From the NCBI GenBank assembly GCA_036365515.1, contig CM070875.1, positions 7,034,501 to 7,098,500 of the forward strand: a stretch of 64,000 nucleotides of DNA, given 5' to 3'. The notes below the pieces were generated by a model. The model searched no databases. It saw nothing but the letters and a program-made list of their open reading frames with translations, and was not told the origin of the DNA. The position numbers and the translations under genes were made by a program. Shown in pieces: positions 25,595 through 37,060 of this stretch. The stretch comes from Torymus aiolomorphi. Lineage: Eukaryota; Arthropoda; Insecta; Hymenoptera; Torymidae. How positions within the stretch are numbered: the stretch's first letter is position 1; each line of letters begins with the position of its first letter.

Positions 25595-25711
25595 TAGAGG
25601 AACTGCGCCCCAGCCAATCACTTTAGCAGCCATGGGCGCGGTCAGTACTTGGATGGGTGAACGATGCACGTATCTGTATGGTACTTTGGCGATCGGTTAG
25701 ACCACTTTTTT
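25595..25711 (+). pseudogene. 5S rRNA-derived sequence (pseudogene or 5S-type SINE)
   Basis: GGGCGCGGTCAGTACTTGGA followed by TGGGTGA (25634-25660) is the conserved central/3' part of eukaryotic 5S rRNA. The preceding CCAATCACTTTAGCAGCC resembles the 5S loop segment before it (ATCACCGAAGTTAAGCA-like), but is diverged. The 3' side does not form the expected closing stem. A T-run (about 25706-25711) could end polymerase III transcription. Either a decayed 5S gene or the head of a 5S-derived SINE. Confidence 0.65.
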
Positions 25712-25929
25712 GCTCTTAACAAATTTATCGGTATGCGAGTTGGACGTGTTGTCAATATTTAAGTCTACGGAAAGTGATGTAAATAATTAAAGCATATCTG
25801 GTCAGCGTGTGCTGCTGCAGCCAATGCAGCTGACTCTCAATTTCATTATACATGAGGCAATGAAAATGATCTGATTAAAGGGTTCGCCCGGAAATACCAT
25901 ATTCGCTTGTTTAAGCCATGGAAAAGGTT

Positions 25930-26155
25930 TATTATACTCTCTAAATTTGAATCAGTGGAAATTCACTTATTTGGAAAGTAAAAAGTCGTTCACTGCGAAT
26001 AAGTGAATATTCACTTATTCGACAAGTAAAAACTATTTACCTTATTCAATAAGTTCAGAGTTTCCCTTGTTCAATGAGTACAGAATTTCACTTATTTTAT
26101 GAGTCAGAACTGTTTGGCTTATTGTATATAAGTAAACATTATTTCACGTACTCAC
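25930..26155. repeat. AAGTGAAT-type palindromic minisatellite
   Basis: Repeated CACTTATT/AATAAGTG words (for example GAATAAGTGAATATTCACTTATTC split around 26008) occur every 30-35 bp. The same repeat type continues after the two MITEs at about 26930-26965 and again at 27680-27850, and a unit of this type is the target of the DIRS element at 55.4/60.5 kb. Confidence 0.65.
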
Positions 26156-26159
26156 TTAA

Positions 26160-26540
26160 GAGGGTGTGGTACTCATGTACTCTATTTTACCGGCAGAACA
26201 CGGTAAATTCTATATTATTAAAATAAATATATCGAATTACGTCTTATAAAGAGATAGTTGCCCTGCGCAATGTCATAATCTACTAGCCTACGCAGTTTTG
26301 AGCTCAAATGTCAACGACATCCTAAAAAATTTTACTACAAACAAAAATAACCGAAATTTCGTTCGCAAAATTTTTTAGGGTGCCGTTGATATTTGGGCTC
26401 AAAACTGCGTAGGCTGGTAGATTATTACATTGCGCAGGGCAACTATCTCTTTATAAGACGTAATTCGATATATTTATTTTAATAATATAGAATTTACCGT
26501 GTTCTGCCGGTAAAACAGAGTGCATGAGTACCACACCCCC
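26160..26540. mobile_element. TTAA-flanked palindromic MITE
   Basis: TTAA at 26156-26159 and 26541-26544. Arms of about 170 bp (left starts GAGGGTGTGGTACTCATG) are inverted copies with a few differences, around a spacer of about 35 bp near 26345. It encodes nothing. It abuts the next element, sharing one TTAA. Confidence 0.85.
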
Positions 26541-26544
26541 TTAA

Positions 26545-26922
26545 GGGGATGCCTTACTCGTACTATTACCGACCGAGCAATTCACACAGTTTCAAGCTGA
26601 TTAAAAATAAAATACGTCGAATCACAAAAAATCAAGAGAACACTCTTCTGTGTTTTTTAACGTTCTATCATCCAGTCAAAGTTTGGAGTCGAAATATCAA
26701 GCCGTTTTTTCAAAAACTTTGAACGAAATTAAATTTAATTTCGTTCAAAGTTTTTGAAAAAACGGCTTGATATTTCGACTCCAAACTTTGACTGGATGAT
26801 AGAACGTTAAAAAACACAGAAGAGTGTTCTCTTGATTTTTTGTGATTCGACGTATTTTATTTTTAATCAGCTTGAAACTGTGTGAATTGCTCGGTCGGTA
26901 ATAGTACGAGTAAGGCATCCCC
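26545..26922. mobile_element. TTAA-flanked 378-bp perfect palindrome
   Basis: Starts GGGGATGCCTTACTCGTAC and is followed by TTAA at 26923-26926. The left 189 bp and right 189 bp are exact reverse complements by my reading, centred between 26733 and 26734 (AAA/TTT) with no spacer. It encodes nothing. Such structures are unstable in replication; either it is very young or the assembly made it. Confidence 0.85.
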
Positions 26923-27077
26923 TTAAGCTTTCTAAGTAAACATTATTTGTTAAGTTTTCACTATCGCTCAATTCGTTTAGATTAATTTTCGATAAATTAA
27001 TATTCATAGACGTTACAATGCCTGTCGGCGGTATATTATTAATACCATAGGTACATATTTCAACAAAACAAAAAAGT

Positions 27078-27500
27078 TTTTCAATAATATAGAGTATTCG
27101 ACGTTAAAAACAAACGATACTTTAAATAATAAATCGAACTCTGTAACAATATCCGACGTATTTTTCTTGTAATAATTTCATCGTCAGTTACTACAAAAAT
27201 ATGTTTTCGCACCGCTTGTATGCTCGGGTTCCTTCCTAAAAAATGTATAACATATAAAAAGTTGTTCAATAACCGGATATTCGACGTTAAAAACAAAATA
27301 TACTTTGAATAACAAGTCGAATAGTGTAGCAATATCCGACGTATTTACTTTATAATAATTCCATTGTCGGTTACTACAAAAATATGTTTTCGTACGCCAT
27401 GTATGCTTTCGAAGAAACGGCTGTACACTCGTGGAAACATGACGCTTTTCATTTTTTACATACATCTCTACATCAGTGCCTTCCTAAAACATTTATAATA
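27078..27500. repeat. Tandem duplication with 188-bp period
   Basis: TTCAATAATATAGAGTATTC at 27078 recurs, diverged, at 27266 (TTCAATAACCGGATATTCGA). Shared words include CGACGTTAAAAACAAA, CAATATCCGACGTATTT and TTACTACAAAAATATGTTTT. A third partial unit (CTTCCTAAAACATTTATAA) begins near 27480. Confidence 0.7.
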
Positions 27501-27659
27501 ATAAATTGGTTAATACGACTTTATTTTGTCAATAATTTTACATTAATAACATTAGGACATACAGAGACCACATACCTCACGGAACATTTCCATACAATTG
27601 CGTAGAATGTTATGTATGTATACGAGCCAGGGCGATCATTTGCTAAGTTTATTTTTGTT

Positions 27660-27860
27660 ATAATCACTATTTGAAATGAGTAAAAACTTCACTTATACAT
27701 AAGTGAGAATATTGTTAACTGATGGAAAAGTGAAAATTTCGCTAATTTGGAAGTAAAAGATTATTTACTTGTAGAACAAGTGAAAATTTAACTTATTAAT
27801 AAGTGACAAAAGTGTTAACTTGTAAAATAAGTGAAATTTTCAGTTATTGGAGTTTAGAGA
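27660..27860. repeat. AAGTGAAT-type minisatellite, second tract
   Basis: ATAAGTGAGAAT, AAAAGTGAAAATTTC, ACAAGTGAAAATTTAACTTATT and similar words repeat every 33-40 bp, like the tract at 25930-26155. Confidence 0.6.
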
Positions 27861-29966
27861 GTAGGAATTACGGAGTTCTATCATGGCAGAACTCATCATG
27901 TATTCCGTATGAGTAGTATAAGGTGCCTGATATGGTCTCATACAATTACCGTATAAATTTTTTTGTCCACAGGCTACAGTGTAATGGTAAATAAAAAATC
28001 ATATACCCTTAATTGTGTACCATAAAAAATATGCAACAATGCTCCTTATACATTTTCAAACTTCGCTATTTACATCGTTATATAATTAGTCTTACTGGAT
28101 GAGGATGTACCTGCCCAAGCGCACCCCTATTACCACGAAAACCGCATCGCTCAAAAACTCACCCCATCCCAAAGACGTACCACCCTTATATTACTCTCGG
28201 CAACGACCTATTAAACCTTGGCTATATACGCTTAGACGGTTCTCACCAGGGGACCGCTATGACAACAAATATTTAAGAGCCATAAAACTCTATACTCTCT
28301 CTCTCTCACTTTTGATAGCACGCGCAACGCTCGAAAATTGGGTCAGAGAAGTTCTTTGCGCTCTCGCTCGCTCGCGCGGCATAATCTTATGGAGGGAAAC
28401 TTCGCTCCTATTGCGGGCCCTAAATCTTTTACAGCCATGCTTTTAACTTGCCCCCGCCTCCCCCTACATCCGCCCGCCCACTCGCGCTAGCACCCGAGGT
28501 TAATTTATTTAGGTATGAGCGAGCTAGCTCGCACGCGCACTTTTGCCGGGAATAATTGTAAAAGCATGGACGCGCGCGCGGCCCGAGATCATGTCGTGCG
28601 CGACTTTTTGTCGGAGAGTTTCGTTGTGCGTGTTTTTTTTTTTTTTTTTTTGACTGTTGATTGATGCTGTTAATGTAATTTCGTGATTGTTTAAGAAGAA
28701 GTTTTTTTTCATGGGAGTATGGTTTATGAATTGCTTTATGGAGTTTATGAAAGTACTCCGTGAGATTATCTAAAATTTATACGGAAATTTGTGTATAGAG
28801 TATTGTGTGTAAGGGCGTAAATTAGTTAATGTGCTGTGGTAGAAAGCTTAAGTAGTTGCTTTAATAAGTCGTTAAAGCTTTTACAAGCACATTAGGTAGT
28901 GTTAGTTCAGGGAAAAATTTGTTAGTTCTGGATTATTTTGTACGATTTTTTATGGATGTTTGAATGATGAATAGACGGGAAATTCTTAAGTTTAATTTTT
29001 GTATATTATTGATCAATTTTATTCTTTGACGCCCGTGTGTGCTGCATTTTTTAGCACACATATAATATGCTGCGAAAATAAATGTTCATTTTTGTCTCAA
29101 TTCGTCTTATTTTCAAGATTATAGTAAAACGAGATAAAGAAGAAAAGTTGTTCCTTTGGCGTATATTGAATCTAAATATTAAGTCATGCTTTGTAACAAT
29201 TCATTGTTCCGGTATTTATTCAAAAAATTTCGTATCGCTCTCCTCTCCTAATAATTACTTTTCCATAAATACCTCAAATTTCAAGGCAATTAGCATACAC
29301 AAAAGGTCCTATGAAAATACAAACAACAGTTTACACGATAAAATGCACACACCCGACGAACCATCCATACAAAAGTGCGCATCTAATAAATAACCGAGGA
29401 AGCGTGTTTGAATAAGGAATAATACCCCGGCTAAGTAATTAATAACTCGGGTAATCAAGTGCACTCGGCGCCCGCGCTTCTGCATCTGTGACGCCGCGCG
29501 CGGGTGCGACGATCCTCGGCGCCTCGCGACGTGATGCACCCGCGGAGAAATCGATCCTTACAGCCATCAGGACTTAATAAAGACGCCCCCGAGATGCTGC
29601 GGGTGGCCCGCGCAGCCTTTTAATTAGCGATTATTGACTTTGATTGTTGACGAAGAATTTCGCATGTCTATAAGGAAGTTTCCGTCTATGCATTTTGTAT
29701 AATTAAAACTGCCCTCGGCGAAAGGAGAACGTATGTTTGTAGAAATCGGTGCTCCAAAATATTATTTTAATATGAGAAATATAATATACGATAATATTAT
29801 TATTTCTGCGTTTTGTTTAAACATTCAATGAAGTTCTCTTTTCAAATTAAATTATCTTTTTGTCATTTAATTTACACAGATTTATATAACTGTGGATTCC
29901 AGGAATAACCACTGGATGGGGATTGATTTGTAGAAAATATTTTTAACGCAAGCTAAAAATACTGAA
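27861..29966. other. Intergenic DNA with CpG-rich patches
   Basis: CpG-rich at 28290-28640 and 29400-29640, otherwise AT-rich. A T-run of about 18 lies at 28632-28650. No gene was recognised. Confidence 0.35.
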
Positions 29967-30317
29967 TATATATATACAACCTGTTCTGAAAATGTATGCG
30001 TCTGTAAACATAATCGTGCAGAGCGCAAAATTCTAAGAAAAAAGTTTCTTTACCATTTTTTCATACGACTAGTAGCTCTTTTAGTAACTGATGTGTTTAA
30101 ATCGTTTGTTTTTAATAGGAATTGTATATCTATAGATATCATCTTATAAACATAGGTGTACATTTTCTATTAAAAACAAACAATTTAAACACATCAGTTA
30201 CTAAAAAAGTACTAGTCATATGAAAAAATGGTAAAGGAACTTTTTTCTTAGAATTTTGCGCTCTACAGGATTATGTTTACAGACGCATACATTTTCAGAA
30301 CAAGTTCTATATATATA
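29967..30317. mobile_element. Foldback MITE
   Basis: TGTTCTGAAAATGTATGCGT near 29982 pairs with ACGCATACATTTTCAGAACA near 30283. Arms of about 150 bp contain matched words such as AGCGCAAAATTCTAAGAAAA. The centre lies near 30145. It encodes nothing. Confidence 0.8.
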
Positions 30318-30930
30318 ATACCGACAGTTAAGTTTGCCGAACAGATAAAATTGTAGAACAGAATTTTGCAGAAATATGAAAAAACCGATAGTTAAAGTTG
30401 CCGAAAATAATTTTGACAGAACGGGTATAAATCGAGAGTTAAAATTGCCGAAAATTATATATTTTTAATATTTTGGTTATTCTGTCTGTTTTCCGTTTAA
30501 TGCGCGTATTTTCGGCATTCTTATATCTGTGGCTTTTTAATTTTCAGCATAATTATCTTTGGCATTTTAGAGTTATAATTTTTGTTTTTTCAGCGTTCCT
30601 ACCGTCGGCATCTCTTTTTTTCTTGCTATGGGTACACTTATAAGAATAAGGAACGTCTGTCTCTCTTATTGAAAAAGCGAATTTGTATCGTTTTTCCAGG
30701 ATATTGGATGAAAAAAGTGGAGTTACATGGTTTCTTTAGGAATCATTCTAAAAAAATATGGACAAATGTGATTTTTCCGAGAGTTATTCTAAAAAAAATG
30801 GAAATACGTGGTTATTCTGGGAAAATGTTGAAAAAAAAATGGAGTTATAGCGTTTTTCCTTGTGTGGATTCAAGACAACGAGTGCACTTTGTAACTTCTG
30901 TCACGATTATGTGATAGAGGACTATTCAAA
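30318..30930. repeat. Two short-period minisatellites
   Basis: First, GACAGTTAAGTTTGCCGAA, GATAGTTAAAGTTGCCGAA and GAGAGTTAAAATTGCCGAA recur about every 60 bp (30320-30455). Second, at about 30700-30860, units of about 47 bp with ATTCTAAAAAAA and ATGGA...TGG/GTGGTTTTTCC words repeat about four times and create a spurious frame. Confidence 0.5.
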
Positions 30931-32785
30931 GATAAGAAGTAAGGCATAAAACGTATTTTGAAAAACACATCACTTACGTGGTTTTTCCGGGAAGTCACAG
31001 ACATATATTTATCAATTGCAACGATATATACTAAATACAGCACACACTGACCAAATTATTTATGCACATAACTCCCATCATCATTTCTATTATTTAAACG
31101 CGTCATTCCAACCCACGCAATTTCTCGAACGATTTTAACTCGTCAAAAATAACACCCGCCCCTCTCCCCACCTTTATACTTCCATCAAGTACAACTCGAA
31201 CCTCCTGACACGCCGAAATTCATATCAAACTTCCAGGCGTAACCGCGGCACTAAACCGTGGGCCTCCGCGCGCGCACACACGCATTTCCTCCAAGACAGC
31301 TCGCGCGAAACTACTCACAACTGCACATCACACGCGCGCGTATCCCGCACACTAAATTTCGCCTCGCAATTTCATTATGTATCACTGATCTCCTTTCTCT
31401 CTCTCTCTCTCTCGCATAGCAACCGTCGCGGCGAACTTTGATACTTTAATATCGTATAATACACCGGCATAGCGCGCGCGAAATTCAAAGTTCACAAAAA
31501 ACTTGCGCCGACTCGCGAATCCATTCGCGGAAGTTTAATGCAGCGTCGCTGCCGCCGCCTACAGTACTATTGTTTACGTCCCTCCTCCCGTAATTCCAAT
31601 CCCCTCTTTCTCTCTCGCACTTATCTCGCTCTTTTTTCACGTTAACCGATCCTCGTTATATACGCAGCACCGCTGCTCCCTCCGTTCATTTCAAGCCTCT
31701 TCCTTTGCGTCGCGCGCGCGCGCGCTCTTTTCTATGTAGTGGGTCTTGCTCATTCCCTTTCGCGCACGCGCGCCCTGTAATTCGGACACCCTCGCTTGTT
31801 TCGGGGGCTTCGTTATAAGGCTCGTCGTGTCTGCCAGGGAACTGGGGGACGCGCAACTTTTGGCAATTCGCTCCTGGCGCAGACGGCCTGTGTGGGGCTA
31901 TTTTTTTTTCGTGCGATTCGACGCTTTGTCGATGGTGTCGGGTAGTTTGTGGTGCGGGGAATACGAGGGATGTCGGGGAGTGGAAAAATGATCGCGAATC
32001 GTGCTGTGAGTTTTGTCAAGGATTTGATGTTTAGTTGGAATCTAGAGAAGAATTTGATTATTTCTTTACGAGTTTTTTAAATAATACATTATTTTTATCT
32101 TGTTTTTTTATTTTCTTAATTTTTTAATATTTATAAAAATGCGTTATATGGTTGAATCTTTTTAAAAGAAATCCTAAAATTTACTATGATGTTATTCTAA
32201 TTTTGGGAATAAGTTCCTGAAGGTTTATTCTTAAGTAGGTGAATGTTTCTTTTTTTCATTATACATTTTACCGCATTAGAACGATGAAATTTTTAATATT
32301 TCGCCGCACCTACTTCCTAATATAGATCATCGCGATGTTTTGAAACCTATTGCGAGGAATATAGGAATTATGACCAAATTAGCTATTTTACAATTCCATA
32401 GCTTGAATATACTTTCGAAGTAGGGGTAGAGCAGTTGTTTTATTTAAAATGCTACAAATAACTTTATTAAGTATAGCCAAAATTGAGTAATCGCAGGTCA
32501 TCACAGGGAATTAACGTCAGATCGGCACAAAGTATTTTACATCAATTTATTAAAATTAAATAATATTTCCATTTATTATATTTTAGACAGTATCAAATTT
32601 TAAATTGCGATTGTGTAATGTTAACCACCCCCGAAGTCCCTATATTATATAGTATATAAAACGGCTTATATAGAATAGGGTAGAATTAACTTTATACAGC
32701 TGAAATAATAATTTCTTATACACTTATATTTATTTATTTATTACTATAGAAAAATTTTTTGTAATATTTTTGGTATGAAATCTAG
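30931..32785. other. Intergenic DNA with CpG-rich island (31.1-32.0 kb)
   Basis: CT-rich and CGCG-rich tracts at 31390-31740. Frames here show no family resemblance. AT-rich DNA follows. Confidence 0.35.
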
Positions 32786-32935
32786 GCATGTTCTTGTTTG
32801 TGCACATAAGGATTGTGCACATATTTATTGTGCACAGATAGCATTGGTACAGATCTATATATATAGATATATACCAATGTTAAAGTGTGCACAATTAATA
32901 TGTGCACAATCAGTATGTGCATAAACAAGAACACG
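32786..32935. mobile_element. Foldback element with TGTGCACA palindromes in each arm
   Basis: GTTCTTGTTTGTGCACATA on the left pairs with TATGTGCATAAACAAGAAC on the right. The left arm has three TGTGCACA or GTGCACA words and the right arm three (one decayed to TGTGCATA). The centre is a TA-rich palindrome between CATTGGTA and TACCAATG. Confidence 0.65.
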
Positions 32936-35900
32936 TCGAAATCTATGTATTCATGTTTTCATGTTGCTTTTTAGGCACGACTGCTTCTCAGGAGAGCCTT
33001 ATATTTTTAGAAATAAAGTGAAAAGAAATTCCAGGATCTGGTAACGTGTAGTATTGGGAAAATAAAATTGGCATTTGAATATTTAAATATACGACTCCGC
33101 GTTTTTAGTAGTATTTCAAAAGTGTTACATATTAGGGGCTCATTATAAAAATCGCAAACTTTCTATTTCATCATATTTTTTGAATATTTTTTATTACTAA
33201 TATAATAGTTTTAACATTCTATTAATTTAGAAAAATTTTCTCACAAGTTTACTTTTGTGAAACCTTTAAATAAAATTGTAACGGCCCTAATTTATCAATA
33301 ATCATTTCAGTTAAATAACAGAAATGATTCTTTCATACATATACAAAATTAGTTTATATATTAACCGCTAATCGGCATTGTATAATACAATAACAAAAAC
33401 AGCTGCCAAGTGTATCTTGATTAATCTGAAAAGAGTAAAGATGCCTTATTTTCTTAATGCTGCGATATCGGAATAATGTGATTCCGTTTTGCAAAGATCG
33501 AATAATCGAATAATCGATATCATTTGAACGACTAACATAATCATGTTCTTATCTGGTGAGGGTGATTTGTTATAGAAGGAAGGTGAATAATGATTATATT
33601 AATACAATTTTTTCATTTAGTTTAAAGTCGTTTAGTAAATATTATACTTTTTTTTATTAATTCAAAAATTATTTTTATTATTAATCTTCTATCACCGTTC
33701 CCTTGGATTCTTCAGCCACCTAAAATATTAAATAAATGAAAATTGTAAACCAAGTAATTTATAAAAAACCTACTTTTGCGAATGTTACAAGATTTTGTTT
33801 AATTTTCGTTGTTAATCCATATCGGGTAGCTACAGTTAGAGTTATCACAATACCCATAATACACTTCATTTATTTGCTATGTTTGACAAGCAATAACTTT
33901 ATATTTAATCAAATGACACCAACACGAACTAAAAACATCTTTTATTTTTCAATAGGGTTTCAATAATCCAACCAAAATTTCTCAGAATTCGTATACGCAT
34001 AAAAACTTTTGATCCTATATTCGCGAAAGAAACATTTTATTTTCCAAAAATATTCTGGCGGGAAAGTTTTATATCAAACTAGATTCACTTTATTTTACTA
34101 ATCCGATTTTCTGAAACTAGTTTTTTCCTCGCTGGCGAGTTTACATTCTATTTTACGAACATTTGTACGTACATCCCTATCTCTTACGAAAAAACATTGT
34201 TTTGACATCGTAAAAGCGAATTCCACTTCTTCAAAAATATAAAGTTTAAAAGGTTTTACATTTGACTAACAAATACACGTAAACTCACATAATGATGCAC
34301 ATTTTAAATTGTCTTTGTCTCTTTGTAAAACTCAAAAATAATTTATTCCACGTCCCTACTAAAACCCCTCATTTTACAATGAAAACACTTTTCCACTCTA
34401 CATCTAACCCTATAACTTCTTTTTACCCATACCTACGTCAGCTTCTTCTCACTGCCTTAGGAGAAAATTCGAAAGCTCGTTAAGAAAATCGAAACAACCT
34501 TCGCGCAAGCGGAGATAGAGAGAGTGAGAATCCCAGGGAACTGCGCATCAAACTTCACTAACCAGCGCGCGAAAATTAAGCTCTCCCTTCGCCGGCGCGC
34601 GCGTAACTCACTCCCTCGCCACCATATACCAGCGCCGCTGGTACTTGAGCCACCTCGATCTCCCCGCACAGCGCGCCGCCAGTACGCGCGCAAAGCTGCG
34701 AGATGGACAATCGCACGTGTACTATATACCTCTCTGTTCCCTTTAAACGCTTTTCCTCTCGGGACGCGAGCGCCGTTTCACGGCCAAACTTCTTCTTCTC
34801 GTCCTCCTCCTCTGTCTCTCGGCGGGATGTAAAAGCCGGACCGAGGCAGAGTGAGAGAGAAAAAAGAAAGGCGCCGGAACTTTAAAGCCCGTGTGTATAT
34901 ATACATGAGAGGGGAAATGCACTGGGGGATATAGACGCGGAGGAATGCCGTGCGGAGCGAGCGCGTAAGTGAATTGCTTTTTACATCCAGCGCGCAAGCG
35001 CGAGTAAGTGGCGCGTTTTTGGCCCTATTACACACGGCCGAGAGATTGTTCTTCGGGAGTTTTTTAATAAAAATTGCGTTCAGAGGAAGAGAAAGTGCCC
35101 CCGTGGAGTATTATGGCGCAGCACTTTTGTCGCGTCGCGCGTTTTTCGGCCTCCGTTCCTATGGGCCGGAGAGAGAGATGCTTTTTTGTCGGGCGGTTTT
35201 TACCTGCGGGGATAATCAATTTTTGGGACACGTGCTGCTGCTGGGTTGGCGATGTCGCGGAGGTGGAATTGCGAGGTGATGGATGATAAGAGGGACGATG
35301 ATTGATAAATGAATGACGTGTCGAGGAGGACGCGTTTCCGTGTGATGTGTTTGTTTTCGATGATGAATTCTTGAGATTATTTTGATCCAGACATAACTGA
35401 TTCGAAGATAGAAGTTTAATAATATTTTGTCAATTTATAATAATTATAAGTCTAAATTCGAAAATTTCTATATAATTCCAATAACTTATCTAAGTATAAA
35501 GAAGTTCTATTCCTTTCGTACTAATTTGTAAAATCACTTATTATCATAAAATTTATTCGAATAGCGTATTCTGAAATTTTAAATTTCAATTACTCTATCC
35601 ACGAAGTTCGATAACTAAAAAGCCTTATGTACAGTAACATTACACCTGCGCGCGCTTCCACGGGACTATTTTCCGCAGGGCGTGAGCGCAGAGGAGTCCA
35701 GTTGTAATTAAGCCGCTACATCTCCCGCGGCGCCGTAAATTTTTGGCATTAGCAGCGGGGATCAAATTGGCCGGAAAATATCGCACTCAGCGCGTGATGA
35801 TGCATCGTCGCTCAAGTTTGCAACTGACGCGAGGGAGAGAGTGAGTGAGAGCAAGCCGCGTAATGGTTGATGATGGAGAGGTTGCGATGTGAGACGGTGC

Positions 35901-37060
35901 ATCTATTCGGGACAGTTGAGGGCATTTTATCTTTCAGTTGCCGTTTCCGGAAATTCCGCGATTAAACGGAGGTTCCAAGTCAGAGATTTATAAATTTATT
36001 TCATGCCAGAAAGAATGAGCTGTCGGAAGCTGGTAGTGTATTTTCAGTATGGGATATTCTATTTTATTACAAAATGTCAGAATGTGTTACATCTATTATT
36101 CAATCCCGGATAAAAAAAATCGATTTAAAATAAGGAAGAAGATTTATTAACACGCGAACAATTTAATAATAATTGCATTGATTTTCAAAAAATATGAATG
36201 GACGTTTATTCACGTCGCCTGCTACTGTGATTCTTGGAGACTAATGTAAAATTATATCATATACGCTTAAAACAGATTGGATATCAAAATGTTGTAAAAT
36301 CGGAATTGTGTGAGTTATATATCAATATTTAAATAACATATTCGCAGTTCCCTGTTTTCGATAAATTAAATTGGTAATGTCAATTTCACAACGGTCTTTA
36401 CATATTCCGATGGGCTGGTATAATTATAGAAGCGAAAATATCATCACTTTTCGTTATTAATGCATGGATTGACGAAATTATCTCTTCTCAAAGATATCTT
36501 TAGACGCTAATAGTACCTATTCGATTTCACAACTAAAAATATACCAAACGTCAACTTCCTCACGATAACTGAAGCTGAATAATTCCTTCGTCATTTCCAC
36601 GTTCATATAATAATCATTAGACCGAATTCCAAAGACAAACATCGCCCAACTGACCCAAAAACCACAACGTAACAGTTCTATTAACCGAATTGGACAAACC
36701 GGGCACTGCGCAAACGTTTTCTCCGCAGTTGCCCCCCCGCTGTATACGTGCGCGTACGCGTGACATCTGACAAACCCGAGAGCGCCCGCGACAGCACACA
36801 CACATCATCCGCAATGCGCCGCAGTTGGACGTATTTCCATTACTAATGCCGAAATTGACGTGACTCCCGAGGAGATGGATTACAGAGCAGAGCGGAACAG
36901 TATCTGCCATTACATCGGGGGTGGACACCACCGCGAATCTCTACGCGTGTATATAACTATAGTTCCAAGCGGGCCAATCCCTCCTGACAATTAGCGGAGC
37001 TTACATTAATTACGCGTCTTTTGATGTTATCTGGTTCCGATCGTTAGCTTGCAGGTGTGC
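32936..37060. other. Intergenic DNA with CpG-rich islands (34.5-35.3, 35.6-35.9, 36.7-37.0 kb)
   Basis: AT-rich to about 34480, then islands with GAGA and CGCG tracts. Frames in the islands are compositional. A candidate terminal micro-exon at 33681-33719 is listed separately. Confidence 0.35.
33681..33719 (-). CDS. Possible terminal coding exon (12 codons)
   Basis: On the minus strand ATTTAATATTTTAG is followed by a short open segment, VAEESKGTVIED, then TAA, and within a few bases AATAAA-like A-rich sequence. The acceptor, stop and poly(A)-type context fit a last exon of a gene whose other exons would lie at higher coordinates, but I could not find them. AT-rich DNA yields such patterns by chance. 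Confidence 0.15.
   Translation of the reverse strand: MAEESKGTVIED

Noticed and set aside
21000..26922. piggyBac transposase expected from TTAA sites
   Set aside because: No transposase frame was found in the window, and the end sequences do not match the usual piggyBac termini, so only the target site is reported.
27081..27465. Two overlapping minus-strand frames with shared sequence, possible duplicated peptide gene
   Set aside because: The similarity comes from a 188-bp tandem DNA duplication; the frames are AT-rich with no start context or signal peptide.
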